Shown here: one piece after another, positions 1-13,100 of the stretch | Layout: each line of letters opens with the position of its first letter | How positions within the stretch are numbered: the first letter of the stretch is position 1 | Assembly (NCBI GenBank): GCA_025617745.1 | Contig: CM046870.1 | Location: 29,655,927-29,719,926 of the forward strand | Reading direction: 5' to 3' | Origin: Heliocidaris erythrogramma | Taxonomy: Eukaryota; Echinodermata; Echinoidea; Camarodonta; Echinometridae | Length of the DNA: 64,000 nucleotides | The notes under the pieces: model-generated | The model's database searches: none | What the model saw: only the letters and a program-made list of their open reading frames with translations | Told to the model about the DNA's origin: nothing | Translations under genes and position numbers: made by a program

Positions 1-1229
1 GAGGTGTGAAAGCGGCACACTTCAAAGCCCCCATCGCCGACCCATTACTACCGCCCCTGAGACTCTTTTAACCCCTACCACACCCTCTCAATTAGGCAAA
101 CTGGTCCCTCAGGAGTACAGATACCAGGTATATCATGTATTTGAGCACACCTTGTTATTATGTTGAGCAGTGCAGAGCATGAAGATACAATTTGAAGTAG
201 AGTCCACGAGCAGAGCAAGGAGATGGTTTGAAGCTTACAGAGTGAAGGGTACAAAAAAGAAGGAATTGAAGATAAATTTCGCCCCTGCCGACCCCAAGCC
301 ACCCCCCCCCCCTCTCTCTCTCTCCCCTCTCTCTCTCTCTCTCTCCAGTCAGCTACCACGACTTCCAAAGAACAAAATTTATAGATTCGCAATTATTGAT
401 ATAACTGACTGGTATTGAATTCGACTGATTGAAATCTAGTTGTTGTCGTACACCATTTTAGTACACAATATTGAATTGGCATAAAATCACTTTTTTATGG
501 TCTCACATTTGTATAAAAGCATGTATGAATTTATCAAAGTATACAAAATGAAAATTTTGTATACGTTTTGTATACAACCATTGATTACTTAAGGAAGAGG
601 GTGAATAAAGAACTTGACATGTTGTTAAATTGATGCTTTCCCTTAAAGAGGGAGCGGATCCAGGATTTTGTAAAAAAAAAAAAGGGGGCTACACTATTCA
701 GAAATTTTTTCTAACCCCCCCCCCCAAAAAAAAAAAAAAAAAAAAAATCTTTTTCGGGGGTGTCTTTTGACTCCAAATTTCTCTGACAAGCACATACATA
801 ATTATATTCAAAAAAAAACAAAACAAAACAAAACAAAAGACCATCACCAGTTGTGTTTCGAAGGGGCCACGGGCAGGAAGTGCCCCCCCCCCCCCCCCCC
901 CCCCGCTAAAACCGCCACAACCTTCAGAAACAAGTAATCACAAAGATAGAATATGTCTATCACCTCGACAATGAAAACGGATATGCGATTAGATGAATAC
1001 ATACGAATGGAAAGAAAGCCCAATCAATTATTATCGTTTATCAATTTCCTCTTCAGGGGATAGAAGATTTGATTTCGCATTGCATGTCATGATATCCACG
1101 AATCCTTTGTAACAACATTTTTGGGGGAAATGTGTATGTTTTGGGGGGTTTTTTTCACTGAATGTAAAAGACTGTCATATAGTAGTTAAATGTTTAAAAT
1201 CGGGAACAAGAAGTATAAGTAGTGATACA
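1..1229. other. Intergenic, low-complexity
   Basis: No gene seen. It holds C and CT runs at 301-344, a polypurine/poly(C)/poly(A) cluster at 670-750, an A-rich (AAAAC)n stretch at 810-838 and a C tract at 883-904. Open frames here are simple-repeat translations. Confidence 0.6.
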
Positions 1230-1259
1230 GTGTTATCCTTCTTCTTGACCATTGCCAGT

Positions 1260-1503
1260 CGTAGTAGTGGTAGAAGTAGTAATAGTAGAAGTAGTAGTAG
1301 TGGTGGTGGTGGTGGTGGTAGTGGTAGTGGTGGTGGTGGTGGTGGTGGCGGCGGTAGTGTTGGTGGCGGTGGTGGTGGTAGTGGTGGTGGTGGTGGTGTG
1401 ATGGTGGTGTGATGGTGGTGGTGGTGGTGGGGTGGTGGTATGGTGGTAGTGGTGGTGGTAGTAGTGGTGGTGGTGGTGGTGGTGTTGATTGCGATGGTGG
1501 TGG
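1260..1503. repeat. (GGT/GTA)n trinucleotide array
   Basis: About 240 bp of GGT with interspersed AGT units. It produces artefactual Gly-rich frames on + and His/Thr-rich frames on -. Confidence 0.95.
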
Positions 1504-4500
1504 TTAGTAATTTGAATCCTGGACAAATTCATATTATGTGTTGGAAAGTGAGAATGGTATACTAGGAGATATTATTTTTTGTTTTTTAAATATTAAATTT
1601 TGAGTTTGTGCCGTTTTTAACATCGTGTGTTTCGAAGTGGAATACACGAATACTTGGTAAATGAAAGCGAATCGAGATCTACTGAGAGAGAAGGAAAATT
1701 GAAAGGAGGAAGAAAGAAAGGAAGCAGAAGAAATAGTTCTGAAAATAAAACCGCATGCTAAGAATAAGAAGACACGATGAATATGATCTGTCATCATCGC
1801 TATCTCTAAGATTATGTGGAATGTGTTTCCGGGTAATTCTGACCATCTTTTGCTCATCATCATTCCTGTTGCTATGGCAATGATCCTACCGGTTAACCTG
1901 AAGTCCTGGAGCGCATCTCATCCGGGGGCGGAGATGGGATATTGATCGGGAAGGGGGTTGTACATTAATTGTTATGGACTTTATCGTTCTCCGATTAAAT
2001 GAATCAATATACTTAACACTTTTATTTCAAAGAACAGGTTGAAACTTATATTATCAGATTGAAAATCCCTCCCCCCCCCCAAAAAAAAAAAGAAGTTTGA
2101 ATGCAACTATATATATTTGTCGCTCCTGTAGTATTATTTTATCATAAAATCATGTATGTTATCATCATCTTCTTCAATATTTTCTATGAATCTAGTTGCA
2201 ACATAAGTTAACAAATGTATGAATCTTCCAGTTTAAAAAATATGATAAGTTGTAAGGAAATGCCCCTTTTTCCAGACATTTTGCTTCTGGTTGAAATTTG
2301 GTGACCTTTTCATGCGAAGGCTACTATTTTGAGCGATGTTTTTCAGAAAACCTGTAATATGTGTATTAAGGTATATGGAAATCAAAAGACAAGGGACATA
2401 CCCTGAATCTGCATTAAATATCGTGAAAGCTGAAAAGTTATGAAAGTCATGATGATCTGATAAGGAAAGGAGACCCCCGCCCCTTCATCATCCCTCCCTC
2501 TACCCCTCACCCCTCCCTCTCACCCCCCCCCCCCCCCCCTCCCCGCTCCCTCTAACCCCTTTGGTGCACCCATCCGTCCCACAAAGGCGTGATTGTTGTC
2601 ATATCTCTGTCATGCCCAATCAAAATATGTGCCTAGCGCTCGGGGCTCGGGTTACGGGGCGTTTTTAGAATAAATCGTCCGGAGATAAAATCCGATATCC
2701 TTTATAACCAGTACATTTGTCGGAAGATGTCGATTGACATCTAGCTAGTGTGATCTTCAGAGGTTGGCATACATGCCAAAGAAATTATGCGAGTCGAGTC
2801 AGTTTGGTCATCAGGGGCGAAGCTGAAAAACGAAATACTGAATAGGAGGGGGTCGATAGTTGAAGACCCATTCATTTTGTTCATTCATACATTCGATCAT
2901 TCATTTCGCTTGACTGCATGAATAAAAACAAACTGAAAAATTCAAATGACTAGGTGTAGGTCTACTTAAAAAAACATTAGATACAGACAGATATTGTGCT
3001 GAAATGAATATATCAGCCAAAAAGGGGGAATAACCCAAGAAAACAGTCAAGTTTTAACATTATGAAATATTTTAATGATATTACACGATAAGTATACTAA
3101 TTGAAACAACTAAAAGAACAAAACAAGATGCTGCTCTTCGACATCTGCATGCGACAGTGATCTTCAAAGGTTGGCACATTTTCAAGGGATGGCAGATGCC
3201 TTTGCCCGAATATCAACTTCCAGTTTTACTTTTCTCGCGAGCGAGCGAAGCGAGCTGGGGGAAAGTGACATTTTTTGGTGAAAATGTACAGAAATTACAT
3301 ATTGGGGCACATCGATGCCTAAAATATGAGGATATTCAGGCACTCTGTGGAGGTTGCCCGAATATCAGAACTTTGAAAAATCCTCAGGGCTGGTATATAT
3401 ACAAACAACTTCATGTCAAATCATCTACCGATAAACTTTCCATTGACATGATGATTTCAAGACAGGTTATAACAATATCAGCGAATCACTAATACTAATA
3501 CTTTTGTTTAAACATTTAAACTAAACTACTTGTTAAATGAAGAAATATGTGAAGGAGAATATATGACTCAAAAGATAAACATGATCATAATATACAGTAC
3601 AACTGTTTACACAATGTAGCCGAATCATATTTATACAGTGTTTACAATATTTACATTCAAATAAATAGTCAGGTAGGATAAAATTCCTCAAAAGATAAAT
3701 GTTGGTCTGAACCTTTTTTTGTTTGTGATTTATTCATGTATTTCATGTATTTATTCATTGAGATTTGTAATCTCGTTGGACAAAGCATTTCAATTTCAAA
3801 ACATGCCAAATGCACTCCAGGAGAGCGTTTCATCGAGTGTTTTTTCAGTGATTTTTACCGACAACTGTTACAAGCTACTGAAATCCTTGCAACTGATTGG
3901 CTGAGAGCGAATTTGTTAGTAAATGTCACTTACAAAAAACACTTGATGAAACGCTCCCCAGACGTTAAAAAACGTTTCTCGCGAATTTTTCCTCATTTTG
4001 TTGCCCTATTTTGTCAAATATTCTTTGTAAATATTTTTTTTTCAGCTCTATATATATCTTCTGGGGGAGTATAGCAAAATGGTTCGAATTATGTTTTCTT
4101 GGCCCATCATGTCAAGATCTTCATAAAGTTGACCAAAGGCTCGGATTTCGGGCCAAACATTTTGTTGTACAAATAATTTATTTGCTCTATTTATCTCTGT
4201 GCTTTTAATTTCATCTGCCATTTGTGCTGAAAATTTACATTAAAAATGGTTCAATCTGTTCGTTTAGATCTGCATCGGACAGTTATAAAATATATCAATC
4301 TTCATTCCATGGTTTCAAAAGTTTGTTTCGGTTGGCTCAAACACCTTCCTTGTGAATCCAATTACTGGGAACAATCGCGTAGAAAGAGACCCATAATCAC
4401 ACGTTGATTACACTTACTGATAAACCATTAATCATTCTATTTAAAGAGAAGTTTCTACAGGTTCATTCCCCAGAACAGTTACAAATCTGAACTGAATTGA

Positions 4501-7500
4501 ATTATTAAAAAACGAAGATATTTTACTTGATCTTTTGTCAGTCTGCACTCCAATGGTAAAGAGGTCACGGTTAGACGCGTACAGGATGACGGTTTAACAG
4601 CCCATAAAAGAAAAAAAAACGGAATAAATGGCTTTTCGGTTGACAATAAAGGTGGGAGTATGATTGCGTCTCTTTTCTCTCTTCAAGCTATTCTTCTATT
4701 CATCAAATAATTTACCTATCGTGTTTGCGCATTGGTACATCACCGGCAGATTCGGCGTAATTCAAACCACGGCAATCTTCCATTCATTTCAGATCGGATA
4801 TTGATAGATGGGAAGAGATATATCATCCAGCGTGCAGTCAAAGCAAGTGTTTTGTGCAAATAGAATATTGTCAAGCGTGGAGTGTGACTGTGGAAGTGGC
4901 TACAAATTGTTAATTCAGTCTCAATACAATGCGCTCCAACTGGAGTCAAATTGGTATTGTAGTGACTTTTGTGAAGGCATCACAAAGAGTTCTGTCGGTG
5001 GCGCTGAACCATGAAAACTTCTGTAACTATTAACCGGGTGTTATTACTCGTGTAGAGCATATACAAGGTCTCTTAATTTTGATTTTAAAAATTTACGCCG
5101 AAGTTGGAGAAATTCCTGTTGATCCAACCCATAATCGAAAACACAAAATGCAAAACCATGAGAACACGTGAAGATATTTAAAAGAGAAGCCGAACAACTT
5201 TAAAGAATCAAGGAGATATCCCCATCAAAGAACAAAGTAATTCACTCTTTTGACATACCTACACGCAGGAAATCCACCATAATATTATGGCCCTTCCAAT
5301 ATAATTTGTTAACAGTTCATAAAGAGAATAATAAAAAAAGGAATGTATAAGGATAAATAATCAAATATAAGTTTTAAAACTTTATCTTGTGCCCTCTTCC
5401 ACTTTGACTGTGGATGATTATTTATCTCTGTTTGGAGGGGCGGAGGAGTATACCACTTCCTGTCACGTCATAAATTGAGCCAAAATTCTACTTCTACCTG
5501 TCATGCATGTTCATATATATTCCTCTTATATTGCTATTTGTTTATTCGTATATGTATATTCTCTTTTCTTCTTACAAATTAAATATTGGTGTAAAAAATA
5601 AAGAATCTATGTGATCTGAATTCATCCCATATAGGCCTATACTGAAATACACTGTCCATGAATATCCGGTTATTTTGAAGAGAAAAAAAATAAAGTCTAA
5701 AACAACATCTATCCCTTCAAGAAATTCTTATAATCAAATTATAGAAAAAAATGCCTTTCTTCTAAATAGAACAGAAAAGAAATTATTAGAACTGAATTCA
5801 TTCCAATACTCAGAGATACATTCATCAATTGCCGATTTTAAAAAAAAATCTGATCTATGCAGAGTAATCGCCCCCCCCCCCCCCCCCCCCCCCCCCCCTC
5901 TCCTAACAGATATTTCAAATCCTTGCAGTCTAAAAAAGGAAGATTTGTCTTTCTTGAGAATGAAACCGGAAAGAAGTCAACCTTCCTCCACTCAACCCCC
6001 GTCGTCCGTTGTCCAGCACCCACCTTGACCGCTGAATATCTTCCTTAACCTTGACCTTTGACCTAGCATTCCACTGCGAGAGTATAAAAAGGATTTATTT
6101 TTAACTCGAAATGTCCATGACCTAAAATAACATTTTTGTCTGTGGTAGCACTTCCTCCGATATATGTTTTTATAACATAACGGACGAGTATAGATCTTTT
6201 TGGGGATGTCCATCTTTCTATTGCTGGCTGAAGATCTTTGAGAAAATAATTATCTATCTACACACATTTTTCATTATAATTACAACAAAACAGCCATTGC
6301 TGAAGGAATGTCAAAGCTACATTTCAAAACTGCATATGCGTAACGATGAGCAAAAAGCGCTCTATGTGAAAATCAAGAAAATCGCGTCGGTGTCAAGCTT
6401 CATCGTGATAATTTCGACTGAACGGTCCAAAAGAAAAATAGGGCACGGGGGGGGGGGGGCTTCTGTTGCGAGGGACAGAGCGATTAAGAGTTGAATGGAG
6501 GGGATGTTGCCATAATGGCGTATCCTGACCTTAGCCTCAAGGGGGGGGGGATCATCCCAGCCGAAGGTAATCCCTCTATTTCTTCCATAAAATCACTTTT
6601 CCGGTCCTAGCGTATAAACGAGGATTGGCATGGTGACGTTCCATCCATTTATCAAATTTATTCACATATGAATATGATTTGCAACAGCATTATGCAACCA
6701 CTTTATACTTATTTTTGAGCGAGTGAGGTGAGCAAACAATAGTTAAAGTCACATTTCGTTCTGATTGACAGTTTTTGGACAGGCACGTAATTTATAATGT
6801 ATATGCATAGTGTCTTTATCTATAATGTTTGAGGATAGTTCAGATTTGACTTTTATTCATGACTATATAAGAATAAGCGTTCAGTGTAGCTTTGGTGGGC
6901 TTCAGACTTTGCTCCATCAATTCACAGACTTTTGTGAGGTTCCGAAAATTCTCTGGAAATGTGCACAGGCCCCTAATTATTCCCTAGGTTTTAATATAGC
7001 AATCCGATGCTTTATAACTCGCGATAAATTCAGTCTCAGTTTCATTTTCAGTTTATAGTACAAACAATATAATTGGTACAAACAAGATAAATGGTACAAA
7101 CAAACATGAAATATATTGTCAGAGAAAATAAAAGAAGGTGAGTACCTCATATCTTTACGTTTGCATGCAATATCAATTGAAAAGACTGGGCTAGAATAAA
7201 AGTGAAATATTGAGGAGCCTAAGGAGAAAGCTACGCTTTCCTCTCTTGTCGTCTGAAAAGTCAATTATTACTATATTATTTAGTTGGAAATTTGTCGAGG
7301 GAGGCTTGAATAAACGGCTAAACAGGTAGTCATGGCACTCTTCGACGGCCTAACTGACTGATCTTCTCCGTTTCGTGATGAATGGGACAAGACAGGTACA
7401 AAATGCTCAGGAATTTTCAAGTCAAGTCCAAGATACCAAGAATTCTTTGAAGGCATACCAGATGTCTGACTAGCAGGCATAACAACGACCAAGCCTGGCT

Positions 7501-7600
7501 CTGGTATAATGGCGGTGGGTGATAATTGCGTAGATATGAAGGGAACGGGGGCAACGTACCCCATTCCCAACCATCGGATAGCGAGAAATCCACGAAGTAA
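1504..7600. other. Intergenic, no recognised gene
   Basis: AT-rich sequence with C/G tracts near 2070, 2525, 5871, 6450 and 6541. A segment at 3231-3300 with 'gcgagcgagcgaagcgagc' looks like a common dispersed repeat motif, and a weaker match lies near 6716. A miniature element occupies 3820-3959. Confidence 0.5.
3820..3959. mobile_element. Miniature inverted-repeat element, 'GAGCGTTTCAT' ends
   Basis: Ends ggagagcgtttcatcgagtg and cacttgatgaaacgctcccc are inverted repeats. The core 'aagctactgaaatccttgca.ctgattggctgagagc' is shared with seven other copies in the window. Non-autonomous; no protein. Confidence 0.85.
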
Positions 7601-8225
7601 GAACGGAGGTGATGGTGGTGGCTGAGGGTCGGTGGTAGAGGTGGTGGTGGTGGTGGTGGTGGTGGTGGAAGGGTGAAAGAAAATGGTGGTCGTGCATGGT
7701 ATTAGGGCATGTAGGGTGGATGGTTATAGTTGGTATGATGTTGGGGCATTGGCGTAGAGGCTTTTGTGATGGTTGTGATGGTGGTGGTGGTGGTGGTGGT
7801 GGTGGAGGAGGAGGCCTTGGTGGACTGATGTTATAGGTGACAGATAGTGGTGGTGATAGTGGGTTAGTGGCGGTAGTAGTGGGGTGGTGGTGGTGGTGGT
7901 GGTGGGGCAGTGTGGTAGTGGTGGTTGTGGTGGTGGTGGAGGAGGCGTTGGTGTGGTGCTGATGTTGGGAGTGATATATATGGTGGTAGTGATATTAGGA
8001 TGGATGGTAGCAGTAGTGGGGTGGTGTGGGGGCAGTGGGGTAGTCATGTTTGTTGTTGTGGTGGTGGTGGTGGGTGCCGTGGTGGTAGTGGAGGAGGAGG
8101 AGGAGGAGGCGTTGGTGGTGCTCATGTTGGGGGTGATATAAATGTTGGTAGTGATAGTGGTATGGTGCTGGTAGTAGTAGGGTGGTGGTGATGTTGGTGG
8201 TAGTCGTGCTGGAGATGGAAGTTGC
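7600..8225. repeat. Long imperfect (GTG/GGT)n array
   Basis: About 600 bp rich in GGT/GTG with AGT, GGA and TTG variants; the longest pure stretches are at 7640-7668 and 7781-7805. Shadow frames of Val/Gly or His/Thr/Pro arise in it. A short GTGGTGGTGGT block recurs at 8332-8350. Confidence 0.95.
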
Positions 8226-8350
8226 AGAACAATGTAGGTGGTGATTGTGGCTGAGGCGTCGCAGGTGTAGTAGACGCTTGACGGATAATTTTCGACTAAA
8301 TTTTGTTGCGACACCCCTTCCCCTACCCCTGTGTGGTGGTGGTGGTGGTA

Positions 8351-9710
8351 GTAGTAACACTGTTAATAGTTAAGTACTGCTAGAACAAACGTAGGGTAGG
8401 TCTACTTGTTTGTCGATAGTCGATAGTGGCATCTGCTTAATCTTTCTTTTTAATCATTATTTTATTTAATATAATTTGTCTCAATTCACTGTCACCATCC
8501 CAATCTGTTACAAGTTTCCATTGAGGCTATCTTCGTCATTAGAAATTATTATGGCGTCATGTCTTTCGATGAGACAGGTGATCTGGGGTGACTCTCGGTC
8601 TCTTTCGGTATGTTGCCGTCGCATCCCGAAGATTGGTCTGCAAAGGTATCGTGGATGAGACTCGACTGCACTCTACCAAAAATATATGAAGACGAAAAAA
8701 TAAACCTGCGCGTGTTGGGGCAAATTCCCATTGGCTCTTCACAGCAGGAGTCGCTCCAGAAAACCATTTGATATGGAAATGAGATAGTGAAGGGCGCCGA
8801 TGATTGGTGGGCAAGCGGGAGGGTTGGTTTAATGACTGCAGGCGTTTACATTTCGGTCAGCTTTGAAAAGCGGTACGAGTGGGAGAGACAGAACCGTTCT
8901 GGGTTTATGTTTGTTTTCGTGGACATTAAAACGAATCGTTTGATCTCACCGACAACGAGCAACGATCCTCATATCGCGCGTAATCGACAGTTGCATTTAT
9001 TCATCGGGGCATTTATTATAGTATTTCGATCGGCGCAGCGATTTTACTCCCTCCTTGGTCTTATGTCTTCGTATTCTTTCATTCGGCTTTTATAGAAAGG
9101 TTCTCGCCTTCGATGGAGCACAGCTATTTACAATCTCTGATGTCGTGACACTCCCATTGAAGACAATCCCCGCGTAACCTGACGGAATTTAAATACCAAA
9201 GCAGTGTTTGGAAGTAGACGCTTGATCGTGTTGAATATCCGCGGCAGTGGGTCTCTGAAGTTTGTTACTGTTTATTTTTGCATGGAAAGGTGATCGACAT
9301 GAGATTTTTATTCTCCAGCTTTTATTTGCCCCATGTGATTGCGGAGGAATTCTACTGATCTGAGCCAGCTATGATGGTGTGAATTTGCCAGCCTTGGAAT
9401 TGCAGTTGAAGATATTTTTTTCGCTCAGATTTAGCTGACTTTTTTTGCCCTTGTTATTGATTGAAGACGTTGAGCATGCATTATGCTAAACATGATATTG
9501 TTTGATTGATGCATTGGAGTGTTTTTCATTGATATTCAGCGATTGCATTAAATGTGTATTTTCGAAGCTACAGGCAGAAATCCGGATTTTCACGAAATTG
9601 AGTAGAGTATAAGCCTGCACTATTTGTCGTTTTGAGGGGGACAAATTAGCTGATTTGAGGAGGACTCTTTGCCACTTTTTACGGAGAAGAATAAACTCGC
9701 AAAATCCAAA
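8351..9710 (+). other. 5' flank of gene 1
   Basis: Mostly non-repetitive sequence directly upstream of the first ATG; the promoter and 5' UTR should lie here. I see no confident TATA box or initiator. A 102-codon frame at 8790-9095 has no recognisable features and is probably chance or UTR. Confidence 0.4.
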
Positions 9711-10185
9711 ATGGGTTTGCTAGATCAACAAATAATTTACAGGACACATGTATCCCTGTTTCATATATTATGTTGCTTTCTCCAACTTTCCTCCACCCTT
9801 GTAAGCAACACATACCGTACCGATATGCTATCAAACCACGGGCACCATACCACGGCAGAGATGCAACTCCACCGCTGGGCCGTCGCGGCAATGGATTACC
9901 CCAGGACACTGGACTGCACCGTAGTCCCATTCATAAGAGAACGTGAGTGCCTCCAGCTAGTGCAGCGGCCTGAAACGGAAATGAACTTGTATGTCGCGCC
10001 GCCGCGCCCCGGTGGCTATCATGCTGTGTTGCCTGACGGCGGGCTGAGTGGCAGTGGAACGCACGATGTGGTGCTCGCGATAGACCCCTACCCACAAGCG
10101 AGTTTTGGACATCTTGTGATCATCTTCTTCTTGGATTTTGATTTAGATCTTGATTCATGCCGAGAACGGGGCGGAAAATATCTTG
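9711..10185 (+). CDS. Gene 1 coding exon 1 (residues 1-158)
   Basis: The ATG at 9711 opens MGLLDQQ, followed by a hydrophobic stretch (SLFHILCCFLQLSS), so this start gives a signal peptide; the same frame is open to 9669 but without an earlier ATG. The exon closes at CTTG|GTGAGT, phase 1. It encodes a domain of unknown type ending in an alternating hydrophobic segment (GHLVIIFFLDFDLD). The codons are GC-richer than the flanking DNA. Confidence 0.75.
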
Positions 10186-13100
10186 GTGAGTGACTTGTAG
10201 ATTTCTAGAATTAAAAAAATAAACATGTGATGTAGACTGAAATGAAGTGAATTTAGAGTATATTCCAAAAAAAGTGGCCAGTAGTCCACTCCTTCATAAA
10301 TCATAATCATAGTTGTGCAGATCATCATATTTTACTTTGTTTCATATTATCTTGATTGAGCAATACTTTCAATTACATATTTGATTTGCGTTTGGTGTGT
10401 CTGGATACTTAGTTAGTTAGGCCATATAGATTGTATCGGAGGGTCACGAACTGAGTACATGTAACACTTTCAAGACTACTACATTCATGACATTCATTGC
10501 CTAGAACGAACTCCATGCATCATGTCGGGGAAACATCAAGATAATTAAGTTCAGAAACATGAGCAATGATTACTGAAAAAAGAAATTATTACAAGCATGC
10601 ATCTAAGTTACTGGTATATGCACAATTAATATTATTATGCTTCTCTTTTTCCGTTTTCCTTTTTTCACCTTCTTTTTTTTATATCAGTCCCAAGTTGGGG
10701 GGGGGGGGGCACGGCACCGGCCAGATTCCCCCCCCCCCCCATATATCCGCGCCATCTCCCATTGAAAATTTGAAGAGAGAATATGTGCTAATACGGGATA
10801 CATGCCCTGAGTCACTCCTAGCTCCTTTTTCCAATGTTGACAATGAGGGTCAATGACCTCTTAGTTTCAATCATGGCAACATGCAGTGCACCCTGTCTGA
10901 GAGCACTCTGGAAGGGTTCCCATAGCAACCGCCGAAGTTATAAAGTCATAAAGTGGTGCAGGATTGATAACCTGTATGTGCGATATGTCCATTGGCCGGA
11001 CGGGCGGGCCTGGTCAACCAACTGTCATTCCCGATTCATAACAATTTCACACGCCCAATGACACAACGAAGATGTACAGTATGTATGCAAAAGAGTACTT
11101 TGATTTGATTAACCTGTGTCCTGAAAGAAATCAAAATAAATTCCTTTGAATTTAAATCAAGGAGGCAGTATATAACTATAGGCAGGCTTGTCTAGTACCT
11201 CCTTGATATAATATAGTATTGTAGGCCTCCTGAATAGGAATTAGTACTGTGTATCAATTATCATTATCTCATGTAATCTCGCTGAATGTTTTTTTTTTCA
11301 TGAGCCTGTTTTGTGGTAGCCGCATATAGAGTATTTGGTTCAAAGAGAAAGACGTGAAATTAATGTAACAGAGTTTGTTGCTAAAAATATGGTAGGATGG
11401 AAATCTGAAAACGTTATCAATAAAATACAATCGGTCTTTTCTCACTTGATATCTACCCTTTCGATGTCTTTCTGTTGCTCTAATTTCATGACATAAGCAT
11501 TTTAACTTCAACTACATCATTCCATGGTAACATGCATGCTCAGTCTTATCATGTAGCTTCATGGTCTTATCCATGGTCTTATCGAAGCTTGAATCAAGGA
11601 GGGAAATAGGTGACGGCAAAGTGCACGGACCTCTCTCTCTCTCTCTCTCTTTCTGGAGAAGCTGGCCACCTAATGTTCTGAGAATATTGTTACAGACAAT
11701 TTTGTCTATGTTGGAAGAGAAAGGGTCCTCCTCATACACAATATCTACAAATATGAAAAAAAGGGAAAAGAAGTTCATGTAGCGACACATTTTTCAAACA
11801 TATGATTAAGTCGAGTGGATGTTATCAAGGTCATTGTTGGGACACACCAGATGAGTGATAATAATTATCCTGGTACTAGAACTCACCTTTCCAAACGTCC
11901 TTGATGATATACCGACCATCTTTGGGCCTGGACCATGGCGACTCCTTATACTATAGATGCGAGCTTGTAGAAGATAGTTTGGGGCTCCCCCCCCCCCCCC
12001 CTCTCCCCTCCCCTCCTCTCCTCCATTTCCACAAGCGTTCCACGATGACCAGAACACCGACATAATATGCTAACGGTATAATATTAGACAGAAAACCTGG
12101 AGTTAATACCAGCCTTCTGAAATATTAATGAAAATGGAGCAACATATCCTTAAAAAAAATAACAGACAACTGTTTCGGTCTACAGATTGATCATTGAACT
12201 TTTAGTTCCCAATTAGTCTTTAAAATTCCAACCATCACTCTTAAGATTGATAGCCCCTTATGTTGGTATCATCCACCATGCACCCACTTATTTTGATTCG
12301 TTTTCTTGTCTTGTTTTGTCAAATTGACTGTTCTGTTGGAAATGAAAATAAAACTGAAACTGAAACTAAGAAGTTTCAAAGATGTCGTTCCAAACTTGTT
12401 CTTATTGTCCTGATGTTTTCAAATTTTATTTTGAATTCTCACGTTCAACTTCAAGATATCGAGAGTATACGGCATGTATACCTCAATGGATACTCAGTTT
12501 TCCAAAAACTGCATATTGTACACAGATGATGTTTCAGTGGTGAATCCCAGCCCCCAGCCCCCCCCCCCCCTTCTTAGATCCCGTTAGGCACCTAATAATG
12601 TTATAACTTTTTACTAGTCAGATTTTTTTTTTGACTTGTCCTTCCCCCACCCCCCTCTTTGAGAGAATCTGGATCCGCCCTTTGCCATACTTGAATATCG
12701 AACTTTTGCATGTGATTATGGGGAACTGGGACTCCCACGATACGAAACTTTCTGGAGGGGTAACCTCGTGGAAGTAGAAGCCATGCAACTGTGATTATGT
12801 CATGCTTCCGAAGTCTTCAGTTGCACTTGAAATATATTTAATGACTAATAAATTATGTTTGTATTTTTCCTGTTTGCTTCCATTCACCTGATTAAAAAGT
12901 AGAATTAATGGTTGCGTTGGCGAATATTTGGTTTGATTTTGTTTTTGTGTTTCTTCAGTCAATGTCAGCGCGGTTCGTTTAGACCGATGAATGAGTGTAG
13001 TTCAGATCTTGAAATGACGAGGGCACCTTTTTTCCCGATCAGAGGCAACGTTTCGTGACGCGTAAAATAGACGGAGTGTCAGAGAGCTGGAGCGAAGAAA

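Noticed and set aside
1230-1532. Gly-rich and His/Thr-rich frames
   Set aside because: Produced by the GGT microsatellite.
3157-3492. 111-codon frame with SRASEASWGK
   Set aside because: The segment coincides with a 'gagcgagcgaagcgagc' dispersed repeat motif; no domain or splice evidence.
7724-8360. Frames of 85-196 codons rich in His/Thr/Pro or Val/Gly
   Set aside because: Direct translations of the trinucleotide array; no non-repetitive domain, start context or splicing support.
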